Shown: positions 22,792-34,523, counted from the first letter of the stretch. The stretch is DNA of 64,000 nucleotides from Verticillium longisporum (GCA_019188255.1 JAETXT010000007.1:1984001-2048000); one strand, 5' to 3'. The notes: a model not told the origin generated them from the letters alone. Numbers and translations: made by a program.

Positions 22792-24506
22792 ATGGCGACA
22801 CGTATCCAAACCCCCAACGGGTAAGACCTCATAGCGACAGCTGCCTTACCAAGTGGCATGCGCTGACTTCTTCTCCAGGCATGAGTACCGCGATCCCAAT
22901 TCTGGCAAACATCCCGACAGTCCAAACGGTAACCCAAGACAACGTACAGCGACTACATCCAAAAAGCAAAACGGCGGGAAGAATTCAAAGGAAGAAAAGT
23001 CCACCGCAAGCCATTTTGGTCTTCAAGAAGCAGAAGGCACCCAGCGTACATACCGCAAGGGTGAGTTTATCGATGGCTGGGAGGTCGGGACGAACCCCAA
23101 AGTCGATACCTCGGGTGTCTTCGAATTCGGAGGCTCAGCTGGTGTCTTGTCCCTGATGATCGGGTTTCCCTTGTTGATGTGGTATATGTGGATCGGCGCC
23201 GCCTGCTACAACGGCAACATTCCCTGGCCTGAGGCGAACCAGAGCTGGACACAGTTTGGTCAACATCTCAGCCATCTTATGTATACCGACGCCTTCCCGA
23301 CCCTGCGCGCTTGGCGCATCTACTGGTCATTTTTCGTCTTCGAGGCTATATCCTATTGTGTCTTGCCGGGAGTTTGGGGCTGGGGGAAGCCTCTGCCTCA
23401 CGAGGGTGGTAAGCAGTTGAAATATTACTGCAACGCCTACTTTACGTTTCACTTTACGATTGCTATTATGGCTGCCCTCCATCTTACTGGCATCTTTCGG
23501 CTGTATACCGTTATCGACGAGTTTGGCCCTTTGCTGACGGTAAGTATCCTAAGTGGCTACCTTGTAGCTACTATCGCCTACCTCTCGACTCTGTTGAGAG
23601 GTGCGCAGCATCGTGTTTCTGGCTATCCTATTTACGATTTCTTCATGGGTGCCGAGCTCAATCCTCGTATGTTTGGCATTTTGGATTTCAAAATGTTCTT
23701 TATGGTGCGAATTCCCTGGTTCATCATATTCGGCCTCTCCTGCGGTGCCGCAGCCCGCCAATATGAGAGGTACGGGTACGTCTCTGGCGAGGTGCTTTTC
23801 CTGGTGGTCGCACACTACCTCTACGCCAACGCCTGTGCCAAAGGCGAGCAGCTCATCATATCCTCTTGGTAGGTCCATCTCCAAATACACGCATAGCCGT
23901 GCTAACATGTATAGGGACATATACTATGAAAAATGGGGCTTCATGCTTATCTTCTGGAACCTAGCCGGCGTTCCCATGTCGTATTCACACTGTACCATTT
24001 ACCTGGCGAATCACCATCCGTCCGAGTACAAGTGGAATTCTTTCGCGCTCGTTGCCCTATACATCTCATACTTATTCGCGTATTGGATCTGGGATACCAC
24101 CAACAGTCAGAAGAATGGCTTCCGAGCTGAGGAACGTGGTCAGCTGGTCAGCCGGAAGACCTTCCCCCAACTACCGTGGCAAACCGTCAAGAACCCCAAG
24201 ACCATCACGTCGGATAAGGGAGACGTCATCATGGTTGACGGCTGGCTGGGCTATGCTCGGAAGATCCACTATACGTGCGACGTCTACTTTGCTCTGTCGT
24301 GGGGCCTGATTACTGGCTTCCGGAGTCCGTTCCCTTGGTTCTATCCGGTCTTCTTCTCCATCATGGCCATTCACCGCGCTGAGCGCGATCATCGTCGCTG
24401 TCGCGAGAAGTATGGCGAGGCGTGGAAGCAGTACGAGCTAGAGGTACCATATCTCTACATTCCGGCGAGTTCCATCTATTATCATGTTGAGAGAAGGCGT
24501 GACTAA
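22792..24506 (+). CDS. ERG4-type C-24(28) sterol reductase
   Basis: Three exons, 22792-22820, 22879-23868 and 23915-24506 (536 aa, phases agree). The product belongs to the ERG4/ERG24 family of multi-span ER membrane reductases. Erg4 uses NADPH to reduce the C-24(28) double bond in the last step of ergosterol synthesis. Diagnostic blocks are [60 protein letters not shown] and [19 protein letters not shown] near the C-terminus. The N-terminal 75 residues are hydrophilic and low-complexity. Several positions usually invariant in my memory of Sordariomycete Erg4 look changed (for example [12 protein letters not shown]), so a divergent paralogue is as likely as the housekeeping copy. It sits upstream of two dehydrogenase genes, an epimerase-like gene and a P450. 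Confidence 0.88.
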
Positions 24507-25431
24507 CTGATGATTAGTATGTAATCTGAGGGTCTGCCTCTCAGATCGTCTCTTTATCAACACACAATTGGGCTGAAACCTGCGACGTTCATCTTGCTCA
24601 ATCAATGGGTTGGCGCTGCTGGTCAACATCCAGCCACACGGGGTAACTTAGGCAGAGAGCCGGTCCTTTCGACCCACGAAAGTGCCAAAGTCTCTCTCAG
24701 CCATAAGCTTTGGGTTCTAAATGCGGTAACTTAGGAAAAGCTCAACCTGACTGAAAAGAAATCATACTGTATTCCAGATGCTTTGCGTGACTAACTGGAT
24801 GAATATGATACGTCTGCACTTTGCATTCTTGCCCTTGATACCAAAAGTGAGCCGCCTAAAGCCTCAAGAACAGGAGTCAACCCCAATGCTTTCGCTTTCC
24901 ACATGCCGATTTGCACGCCCAATCTCTAGAAAGGTGTACTCCTTTGTTAAGGTTTGGCCTTCTGGTAAACTTTGAGAGATAGAGGATCGAGCGCGTAACG
25001 ATCGGCTGTTCATTAGTTTCACATCCTTTCTGATTTAGGCTAAGTAGCAAGTGAATGAGAATGCCTCCGGGTAAGCACTCACATTGAAGCATCACCAATG
25101 GACGTTTCAATCGTCGCCGTGGAGAATGCGCCATGCACCTTTCAACGAGGATTTGCTGTCAGCGTGTGCAGGTTAATGCAACACAAGGGAAACAATTGGA
25201 ATTGGAGACGGGGAGGCTCTAGTTCAAAAATGGCGAAAAGGCCATCAAGACTCCCCACGACGTAGACTTAACACTCCTACCATGACCAAGCATTGCATTG
25301 TAATTGGGAATCCGTGATGAATAAATAGCTGCCTATCGACACTTATGTAGTGTAAGGTGTCTGTATCTCGAAAAGTGGCTTTATTGCTTTGAAATCTACC
25401 TTTGATCATTTCTCCAACAGTTCCAGAACCT
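24507..25431. other. Intergenic between convergent genes
   Basis: About 925 bp between the 3' ends of the sterol reductase gene and the six-cysteine protein gene. No coding motif is seen. The composition is less GC-rich than the flanking exons. Confidence 0.5.
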
Positions 25432-25862
25432 TCAACTTCGCCCAGTCTCCATGGCAGGATATCCAAATTGGCGACTCTGCTTCCAGTTGGCGGGATCAAC
25501 CACGATCTCAGACATCTTCTTGAAACACTTGATCACCTCGGAGAGCCGGGACAGGTAGCGACCGCGCTGTTTCGACGAACAGCTGTTCAAAGTGATGCCC
25601 TCAGTGGCATTCATCTGGTGGGCAACCTCCTGCCAAATATATTGAGCAACCCCACGAAGGGGCTTAGGAATCTATAACTGTTAGCTGGCGTAGCCAGGAA
25701 GTTCGGCGAACTTACGGAGAGACAGGCGCCCTTGCCGAATTCACAGGTGACACACTTGGTGTCAGAATGTCCAGCCACACATTCGATGTCGGGCTGGGAC
25801 GCGAGCTTGCCAAAACAGTGCTCGCAGGGCGGGTTGCTGGCCTCAGAGCCAGGCATTTCCAT
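25432..25862 (-). CDS. Small six-cysteine hypothetical protein
   Basis: Two minus-strand exons, 25862-25716 and 25671-25432 (128 aa), separated by a very short 44-bp intron with a perfect GTAAGT donor and ATAG acceptor. The N-terminal half has six cysteines spaced C-x2-C-x11-C-x8-C-x2-C-x6-C, reminiscent of a stretched zinc cluster. The second half is helical and basic (SKQRGRYLSRLSEVIKCFKK). There is no signal peptide, so a secreted effector is unlikely. A zinc-binding small nuclear or regulatory protein is possible but unproven; I do not recognise the family. It is divergent from the SDR gene at 25980, with only 117 bp between start codons, which suggests a shared promoter. Confidence 0.7.
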
Positions 25863-25979
25863 AAGACCTGCAAGACAAGTTATCCGGCAATTACAACTCC
25901 ATATATCAGACTTAATTCACCCAAATCTCACGCATATTGTTCAATCCGGAATTTCCAATCCGAGACAACCAACTTACCG

Positions 25980-26981
25980 ATGTCCCGCTACGCTGAAGCC
26001 CACAAGACACCACAGGGACCCGGGGATGCTCGTCCGACGGCTGTCCAGATAGTCAAGGATCAGGAAGCTGAGGGAAAGCTTGTCGGCCAGAATATCGTTA
26101 TCACTGGAGCGTCCTCTGGCATAGGTATCGAGACGGCCCGGGCTCTTGCCCTCACCGGGGCTAACCTGTTCTTCACGGCGCGAGACATCCCCAAGGCCAA
26201 AGCTGCGTTGGCTGATTTCTTCGATCCTACCCGCATGGAGGTTATCAAAATGGATTAAAACTCCCTCGACTCTGTCCGTTCGGCTGGCAAGGCCATTCTG
26301 GAGAAGACCTCTACACAGATCCACCTTCTTGTTAATAACGCTGGTATTATGGGGATTCCCGAGCTTCGCCGTAGTGCGGATGGCCACGAACTTCACTTTG
26401 GGACCACCTATCTTTCGCACTTCCTACTCTTTGGGATCCTCGGGCTGGGTCTTCTTGCCAACGCTTCCTCGGAACTTCCATCTCGCGTCGTCAGCCTCGC
26501 GTCCACTGCTCACCTTTTCTACGGCATAAGCGACACTAGTGACTACAACTTTGAGAAGACCACGTACGATGCTAATGTAGCATACGGCCAATCAAAGACG
26601 GCTGATATCTACTTGGCTAACGAAATCGAGCGCCGCTTCGGCTCACGTCATTTATATGGGACCAGTGTTCACCCTGGTATCATTGTCACCGGCCTCACTC
26701 ATCACATGCCTCCGGATGCCTTCAAGGGTATGGATTACATCTACCCTACTATGAAGAGCGTCGAACAAGGTGCTGCTACCACGCTTCTCGCCGCTGTCGG
26801 GAAGAACCTGCAGCATCAGCGTGGTAGGTATCTCGTTGACTGCGAAGTCGCAGAGCCGCACGTTAAAGGAGAGGACAAGCTGACCTCTAAGGGGTATGCT
26901 CCGTGGGCATTGGATTTTGAGAAAGCTTTGAGGCTGTGGAGAGACTCCCTCAGGCTAGTCGGACTACCGGAAAAGGACTGA
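25980..26981 (+). pseudogene. Short-chain dehydrogenase with internal stop codon
   Basis: One long frame from Met at 25980 (MSRYAEAHKTPQGPGD) to the stop at 26981 encodes an SDR of 333 codons. It is interrupted once by TAA at 26256-26258, inside a stretch that reads VIKMD-stop-NSLDSVRSAG. The frame on both sides is the same and keeps TGASSGIG near residue 41, LLVNNAGIM, and the catalytic YGQSK (YxxxK). A single T-to-A change from a Leu TTA codon would explain the stop. No plausible intron removes it. It resembles retinol-dehydrogenase/WWOX-like fungal SDRs with a conserved N-terminal extension; the substrate is unknown. Everything except one codon looks under selection, so loss is recent or the base is wrong. 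Confidence 0.82.
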
Positions 26982-27372
26982 GGACAGAGACTACGTTCGT
27001 CTTGATATGTCATGGCAGTTGAATCTGGAATTACGTAAATTTGGAGAAACTATCAAGAATCCGCATACATTGAGTAGACAGTTATACGATTCCTCATAGT
27101 TTTCTTTCTCGTTCTCGGTAGTAAAAGCTACGTGCTCGGTATTCATTGAGTAAATTATCCATTTTCAACCATGTCACGGAAGATAAAATTGATGCCGGAC
27201 AATATTTTTCAGATTGGTTTCTTGAACAGTATTCTCGATAAATATTTAGCAATAAGACCACGTCACAGATCTTCAGTACTGAAATGTCCTTCTCTTTTTC
27301 GCCATCCTGGCGTTGGTCCGAATGCGGTTGACGGGAAAATGTACCGAGTAACCTCATTCTATGGTTGACTTT
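26982..27372. other. Intergenic between convergent genes
   Basis: About 390 bp between the 3' ends of the SDR gene and the dehydrogenase pseudogene. It is AT-richer than its neighbours and no feature is seen. Confidence 0.5.
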
Positions 27373-28160
27373 TTATTCCGCTTTGCTTGCCTGTTTCTCC
27401 GCGATCTTCTTGATGACTTTGCCAAAACATTTACCTCTTTTATGAGCTGAACGCCTCCTTGATCTCGTCAAAATTGAATGTCTTGCTCACGATGGGCTAG
27501 ATCCTCTCCTACGCGTAGACCTGAGCATCTCCGCGAACCGCTCCCTCGACCCATTGATCATGCCCTTGAGGGTGATGGTCCTGCACAATGCGGCCATGTT
27601 GACGTTCAGCCTGTTGACCTGCTGCTCCTCATCCTCCTTCCCGCTGCACTGACCGATGCAAGATATGATACCGCCAAAAGCAATGCAGTCGGAGTCTGGT
27701 TCAAGATAGACAGCACGCAAGCACACTCGCCAAAACGGGACGTCTTGCAGGCGACGACGGTGCTGGCCATGCCGGAACAGGGCATGAGAGCTGTGGATTG
27801 CGCGAGAAACTCGTGATGTCCGCAGCCTTCACCCACAACTGTTCGGTGTGTTCATTGACATCTTTTGCTCCCGCGCCACTGGGCATTGCTTATTCATCAC
27901 AACTTCCATCACCACCATCAACCCCGCCCTCCCCTCCTCCCTCTCCGCTTGGTAATCTGCTTGGTAATCAGAGGTCGAAAATACGATCAAGACCCAAACG
28001 TTTGTATCACGAAAATTCAAACTCGCAGAGGGAATTTCAACGATTACTTCGCCATGATTCACATTTGGCATCGATGCCTCCGCCATCTGGAGCTTTAACA
28101 CCCCGTTATGGCCTTTGGTCCCGCTCCTTGGCGTTGGGGTTGGGGTTGAACCGTTTCCTG
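27373..28160 (-). pseudogene. Medium-chain (zinc-type) alcohol dehydrogenase pseudogene
   Basis: Read on the minus strand, fragments of one MDR protein appear in order. The N-terminal piece is GVLKLQMAEASMPNVNHGEV then IPSASLNFRD (28120-27995). After a scrambled, low-complexity middle comes IAFGGIISCIGQ (about 27690), NRLNVNMAALCRTITLKGMI and GSRERFAEML. Then come IVSKTFNFDEIKEAF and RGKCFGKVIKKIAEKQ, ending at the TAA at 27375. Between these are at least two in-frame stops and frame changes. The central catalytic and zinc-binding part plus most of the nucleotide-binding fold are missing. This is a real deletion-type relic, not a sequencing slip. The intact parent would have been an NAD(P)-dependent quinone/alcohol oxidoreductase. 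The upstream end is approximate. Confidence 0.8.
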
Positions 28161-28744
28161 GCTGCCTGCATGTCTCTCTTTCACTTTCACGTTTGGAGGA
28201 AAAGCTGGGTCAACCAAAGGAAAGAAGGGCAAATGAATCGGAAGACTGCTCGATCTACATATAGAAAGTCTGTTACTGTGGAAAAAAAAAAGACAAGACA
28301 AGAGGAAGCTAGCCTTGGCGCTAAATTAAAACAACGAAATATCGGTCGCGTGTATAGGCGACGTTGATGGATGGAGTGCCTTCCGCTTTTAGAGGGGTTG
28401 GAAGGGTGGCTCATGGAGATGCCCCCAAAATAGTGCCAGTTTACTTCTCCCAGGCTATGCACGCGGCTACCTGCTCGTTAAGCCAAGAATATCGCAAGTA
28501 GAAAATTGGAGCCAGAGGAACAGCGTCTCATTAGTCAGTTGCCATCGTGTTCAGGAAAATTGATCAGCAGTATACCAACTTTGAAATCAACAAAGAAAGG
28601 GCCTGGCAGGTGCAGACATAAATACCTTGGGCCGAACGCCTGCCCGCGGATCTTGGTGAATCATACAGCCAGAAGTCAGATCATCTGTCTACATTTATTC
28701 CGGTACTTGCGCGCCTGCCCCATTTATCCCACTTCCACACGGAC
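28161..28744. other. Intergenic, no gene seen
   Basis: About 580 bp upstream of the epimerase-like gene. It presumably holds that gene's promoter. No motif or repeat of note. Confidence 0.45.
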
Positions 28745-30109
28745 ATGGCAGCCAATATCCTCATCACCGGTGGCTCAGGATATCTTGGCGGGTCTCTTCT
28801 TCAGTCCTGGACGAAGGCGCAGATTTCCGGATATGGTCGATTGCTTGCTCTTGTTCGCACCGATGATCAAGCTACAGCAGTCGAGAAGCTCTATGGCGCC
28901 GAGCCAGTGCGATCCTCTCTACAAGAGGATGATGTTGCAAAGCTTATCATTGATAACAGGATCACGATTGTGTTATACCTCCTCGACGCCTACACGGCAG
29001 ACGGCCCTTTCGCATTCATCAAGGGCCTGTCCGCTCTGAAGAAGGCCACGGGACAAGACGTTCACCTCATCTTTGTAAGTGAACCAACGCGTTTATGGAC
29101 TTGTACGCACATTTAACCTTCAAGCCAGACCACAGGAACAAAACAGTTCTCCAGCTTGGCGGGGGCGCCCACGGATGAGCTTCTGTTGGACACGGATCCA
29201 AACTTGTACACAATTCAATCAAAGCAGAAAACCCAATTCAAGGAGATGAAGGCAGTATGTCAATCCTCAGGCATGGCAGCTTCCGAAAAGAAGTCTAACA
29301 GGCATCCGCTTTGGCAGTCTGTTGAAACCAATTGCACGCTCGTTGAAGCTGCGGAGGAATACGATGTTCGGCTGTATCTCCTCTCGCCCTGTATTGTTTG
29401 TATGTGGTCCCATACTTGCGCTCCCTTGGCAGCAAGAACAATGTTGACAAAATATTCAGATGGTGAAGGTACTGGTTTCGGAAATAAGATTTCCATTCAG
29501 ACTGTCGACGTTGTAGTGGCAGCCCAAGGTTCCGGTCACGTCTATAAAATTGGCTCAGAACGCCAGGTAAACAGCTGAACATCGCAAACGGTACGCATAA
29601 TTACAAGAGCTAACGAGTTGTTCCAGGCCTGGGCGGTTTGCCACATCTCTGATTGTATTTCCTTGTACACGACTCTTGTCAAAGCTATATTGCGTGACGA
29701 TAAGCCTGGACATGGGAAGTACGGTTACTATCTGGCGTCATCAGGACGAGTGTTCTGGGATGAGATATACGCGTCCATCGCCAAAGCTCTAGTAAAGAGA
29801 AACATCATTAAGGACGCGACCGTTCGACCTGCCGCTGACGGCGCGCTGAAGAAAATGGCGGAAGCGCTCAATGTCGAGCCATCGTCAGTTGTTGTGAAGA
29901 TAAGTGGAGAGTAAGAAATGTCCCAAAACTAGGCTGAAAAGATGGCGAAGCTGATCGTGAAACTCCTCAGATCAACTTATACTGCAAAGCATGGCCGCTT
30001 AATCGGCTGGCAGCCAGAATACCCCCCTGAGCATATACTTGAAATGCTTGATGAAGAGGTCGAGCTGATTCTCAAACACATCGATCCGAAACTTTTGCGT
30101 GTCAGGTAA
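28745..30109 (+). CDS. NAD(P)-dependent epimerase/dehydratase-like protein
   Basis: Six exons: 28745-29074, 29129-29254, 29318-29399, 29460-29566, 29627-29910 and 29971-30109 (355 aa, all phases consistent, donors GTAAGT, GTATGT, GTATGT, GTAAAC, GTAAGA). The protein opens with an extended-SDR Rossmann motif, ILITGGSGYLGGSLLQSW. Later are LVEAAEEYDVRLYLLSPCIV, YGEGTGFGNKISIQTVDVVV and HISDC, as in fungal nucleoside-diphosphate-sugar-epimerase-like proteins. The usual YxxxK pair is not obvious; the region TIQSKQKTQFKEMKA holds the candidate lysines. Its substrate is therefore open, and it could be a reductase, an epimerase or a sensor-like NmrA relative. Fine intron spacing and an unbroken frame argue for a live gene, in contrast to the two damaged dehydrogenases just upstream. 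Confidence 0.82.
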
Positions 30110-32709
30110 ACACTTAAGTTGTTTAGATTATTTCCCTGATGGTTTGAAATAAGCGGTTATATGCTGCGAGACTTTTCTGTATCCGAAGGGGATGATGAAT
30201 CACAACGATCCCAACAAAGACTGATGTCATTCGTATTTGATCGTGATAAAACAATGACTGGAATTATCAGAGTGCACTGACAAAGCGTGACTTGTCTAGC
30301 TCCGTATTCCACGTCTGGGCCGCAGAAGTCATCGGCATATTGTGCTTTTGAACAATAAATTGAGGTGGAAACCTCAGATTTGCTGAGCCGACTACGGCAA
30401 CTATATAATCTGGTTGTATGTAAAACGTGATGTTTGTCATTCTCGACCAGGCACGGCTTGATTAATACATGATCTGTTGGCCCTCTTGTAGCCTCACCGT
30501 CAAATGCTCAATAAGTACATCTACTTTACGAGTGCTGCTAGGTACCTATGAAGGCTCTCCACACCGCGAGATAGCACTAGTGAGATTTAAATTCTTCTTG
30601 ATAAATACGTTTTCCAGGGTTTTCTGGACTTTTTCTGAGGCCGTTCATAACTTTACCCATCGCCGTTACGGTGCTAGTGGTGCCCATGTGGGGAAGTCGC
30701 TGGCCAAATACTGCCACATCAGCGAGGTCAGCATGAAACTTCCACGAAAAAAAATTCACAGCAATCGAAACCTGAACCTCAAGACGTGCTTACCAGCTCG
30801 GGGAAACTGCGTCGTCGGCCACATAGAAGAGGCGGAAAGGAAGTCGGAGGAGAAGCAGACGTACGTAAAGCCTTGCCAGCCGGTCGAGAGACAGCAAGCA
30901 GCACAAAAAGGTCAAGTCCTGAAGACGTCTTTAGTTTCACGTGTTCAGCTTCTGTACAATGATAACCGAAATCCTCAACGGAAGGTTTGATAGCCTGAGA
31001 GTTAGAGCTGCTGTAGTATGAGATGGACTGGGAGACCTGTCTGGAAAATTTTCTATAGGTCGCGTAGCGCTGATGGTAGCAGGAAGATGAAGGCTAGTGC
31101 TGGAGCTCTATCTGTCTATTTTCACGTTCTCCGAAGTCTCTGCGTGGCTTGATGACGGTCTTGGGTCTTCGCGTTTACGCTGCTTTGACACAAGCTTGGT
31201 TGGATATGCGCTTCAAGACGTTGCCGAACGCGGGAAGATATTTGTGATTAATGGGGAGCTACGATGGCGTATGCACTGTGAAGAGACGGAGATTCCCCAA
31301 CTATTGTCAGTTCGGGCTTACTAGCTAGGGCACAGGGCTTGCTTCTGTGCCATTTCTGCGAACCTTTACATTGCTTGCAGGGTCATAAGACACATAAGGT
31401 CCCAGGCCGGCCGCTGTCAACGGCACCAGGACTCGCCTTAACATTAACAGGAACTATACTAGCCCTGACACCATTTAATGATCGCCGACTTCAAAGCTGT
31501 AATTACTTATTGTGTCGAAACAGGTTTGTACACCCTTTAATGGAAACGACTACTCCTCCCACATGGATTCGCAGTGGCAAACGTGAGATTCCCGGGGGCC
31601 AGGAAACAGCCACAGATCACGCCTCCTAAGTAGCAGGCTTTCGAGGCTAAGGAAGCTCGATGCCCGTATTTATGCTTTCCATGGGTGCTCTCGGCACTTG
31701 CTCTTGTGGCGCAAAGCTAGGAATATTGACGAGACTTACAAAGACTTCAACGCTTCCCCACATTGAAGCCCAGACAATGACCACAGAAGGCGGGGTAAAC
31801 AAGTGGGGCTGTGGTGGTATTTTAGGTACCTTGGACATCCTACCTAGGTACCTACTTTATTTAGTATGGATGTCCCACATGTCAGGGGCTTATTTAGGAG
31901 GGAGGACGACTTTTTGCTCAGCCCTTGTTGGATATTTGCTCTGCCCAGGGAGAAAGCCACAAACATAGCTCTACTAGCAAGATTAGCTGTGGCGTCGATA
32001 TACCTACCCTTTTTCCGTGTACACTCGAGTTACTCGAAGAATAGCGAAATAGGCGAGTCGCTAAGCGGCTATTAGCAGCCCTGATGCAGCTATTCAGAAC
32101 CCTCATGGTTGCTGGTGATGGCTTCTATAGTCTCCAGAGGCCCTGAAGCATATGGCCCGGGCTAATCGCCCTAGAACTGCTACTGCGTCTGCTGCTGGAA
32201 CTGCGGCGCGCCCTGGGATAGCTACGTGGCAGTAGTCGTAGAGGCACTTCACGGTACACGGGTCTTGTAGCATGAAATCTTAGATGACTCGAGTGCATCA
32301 GAGAAAAGATAGGTACATACATATCGGCGCTGTGGCTAAGTTTAGTAGTAGAGCTATGCTCGTGGCTTTGTCCCCGTTTTTTGTGGCTTCCCCCCTGTTG
32401 AGCAGAACAAATAACCAACAAGTGCCGAGCAAATAACCGTCCTTATTGTTTAGTGCCCGAAGTATAAGCTCCGCGCTACGTTCGGGGCCATGTTACATAG
32501 CGCTTCGTTCGAGGCTTATGAAGCTTGATCCCTACCTCTGAGAGACCCCATCCCACATGGATCGGGAAGCTCGGCAGTACCCCAATGCAAGAGTAATGAA
32601 TCGAATAGGAGGAATAGAAATAGAGGCACGGAGATGCCCAAGCCCAAGCATGTCTTGTCCCAACGGGTTCATCGGCATTGCGCTTTTGCCCGCGTCTAAA
32701 TCGTCCATC
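30110..32709. other. Gene-poor, AT-richer spacer with scattered repeats
   Basis: 2.6 kb with no supported gene. The aggtacct palindrome occurs several times (about 30540, 31826-31856). At about 32465-32520 two imperfect copies of gcgctacgttcggggc and agcgcttcgttcgaggc lie in direct orientation. A plus-strand frame at 30469-30990 (173 aa) and several frames at 31600-32420 have no family motif. The mixture looks like degraded repeat DNA, but no element can be named. Confidence 0.45.
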
Positions 32710-34523
32710 ATGCCATTCCTACGAGGAGAATTATTCAATAGCCCCTCGGCCCTCTTGGGCATAGCCTCTGGGGTGGTCTTCATCCTCCTGGTCGCCTACG
32801 TCGTGTACCAGCAATTCCTTCACCCGCTGGCGGGCTATCCCGGCCCGCTACTGGCATCTCTCACAGATCTCTGGCAGGTTCAGCAGTACCTCACCTTGCA
32901 ACAGCCATACACCCTGACCCAGCTCCACGAGAGGTATGGCGAGTTTGTGCGTTATGGGCCCAACAAGCTCAGCATTACGGCCAAGGAGGCCGTGCCCATC
33001 ATCTACCAGAAGGGTGGCCGTCGGTTCCCCAAGACGGAATTTTACGAAGCTTTCGGTGGCAAAAAGCCCAATCTCTTCGGAATGAGATCTGACGACGTGA
33101 GTCCCGCCAGTGTGGGGCGGCCATGACAGTCATCGTGATGTCGCTTTTGCTAACAGTCCGGGCGTTGCCTCGAAGCGCCATGCCGTCCACCGCCGCCACA
33201 TGTCGCACGGCTTCTCCATTAGCAGCGTCAAGGAAATGGCGCACTATCTCGACGCCAACGTCAAGCTCCTGCGGCATCGGATCGACGGCTTCGCGCGAGA
33301 CGGGCGTCCCTTTGACCTCAAGAAGCTCTTCCACTACTACACCATCGACGTCATCGGCGAGCTCGCCTTCAGCCGTTCCTTTGGCGTGCAGGTCTCGCAC
33401 GACGAGTCGCTGGTGCCGCGCGTTGTGCCGCACACGCTACTCGGGTCCGTTACGGGCGCCTGGCCGTCCATGACCCAAAGGTTGAAGCGGTGGCTTCCCC
33501 TGGTGCCGCACGCCGGACTGCAAGATCTCTTCCGAAGCCGCGCTGAGGTCACGCAGCTGGCGTCCGAGTGCGTCGAGCGCCGCCTGGGACAGGTCAAGGA
33601 GCAGGGCGCGGGCCACAGACCAGACATCCTGACGAGACTGATCCAGGCGAAGCATCCCGATACGGGCGAGCACATGCCGAGGATCGACCTCGAGGCCGAG
33701 GCGTTCGGATTGCTGTGAGTCCCATGCCCCCCAAAGCACTCTCAGATTAGACACGAGGCCAGACGCATCTGACATGATGGGACTCATCCCCTACTCTCAG
33801 CGCTGCAGGCACGCATAGCACCAGCGCCACGGCCACTCTGCTCTTTTCCAACCTCCTGCGCAACCCAGAGGCCCTGGCAGCGTGTGCGCGCGAGGTCAGC
33901 GACAGTCTCCCGCCCTTAGACGACGACAGGCCCGCGTACAGCATCACACAGGTCGAGACTCACCTCCCGTACCTCCGCGCCTGCGTGCGTGAAAACTTTC
34001 GCCTGACGCCCGTCTTCACCATGCCGCTAGAGCGCCGCGTCATGGAGCCCGAGGGCGTGTTCATCAGCGGCCGCCACATCCAGCAGGGGGTATGTATGCC
34101 CCTTGACCTGCATGTCAAGGCTGTGAGATTGGGAACAGTCTTCATTAACATCAATGGCACCAGATGGACGTCGCTGTCTGCGGCCACGCCTTCCACCACA
34201 ACCCGCGCGTCTGGGGCGATGACCACGACGTCTTCGACCCCTCGCGCTGGGATGACGACGCCACGGCCGCCCGTGCCCGCTACCTGATGCACTTCGGCCT
34301 CGGCAGCCGACAGTGCATCGGCAAGACGCTGGCGCTGAGCAACATTTACAAGCTCGCCGCCACGTTGCTGCGCGAGTTTGAGTTTGAGATGGCGAACGCA
34401 GAGGAGCGGCAGGTGGCGGCCCGCGGTGGGTTCCGCGGGAAGCTGCCTGAGATGTTCAGTGTTGGGGTCAGTGATCTCAAGGGGCCGCTGATGGTGACAG
34501 CCAAGGTGAGAAATGCAGGCTGA
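32710..34523 (+). CDS. Cytochrome P450 monooxygenase
   Basis: Four exons: 32710-33096, 33176-33714, 33801-34089 and 34164-34523 (524 aa). An N-terminal membrane anchor (LLGIASGVVFILLVAYVVY) is followed by the proline-rich hinge HPLAGYPGP. The I-helix reads AAGTHST, the K-helix ExxR is ENFR, the PERF-like motif is FDPSRW, and the heme loop is FGLGSRQCIG with the axial Cys. The intron 33097-33175 has a GTGAGT donor and a GCTAAC branch site. Only an AAG acceptor keeps the frame, giving RSDDRHAVHRRHMSHGFS, which fits the standard P450 C-helix block exactly. The other introns are regular. It would hydroxylate or oxidise an unknown lipophilic substrate at the ER with a P450 reductase. The Met at 32710 was chosen because it directly precedes the anchor; in-frame Mets up to 32557 also exist. 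Confidence 0.88.

Noticed and set aside
30469..30990. 173-codon plus-strand frame
   Set aside because: No motif, in an AT-richer repeat-laden spacer with no leader or intron support.
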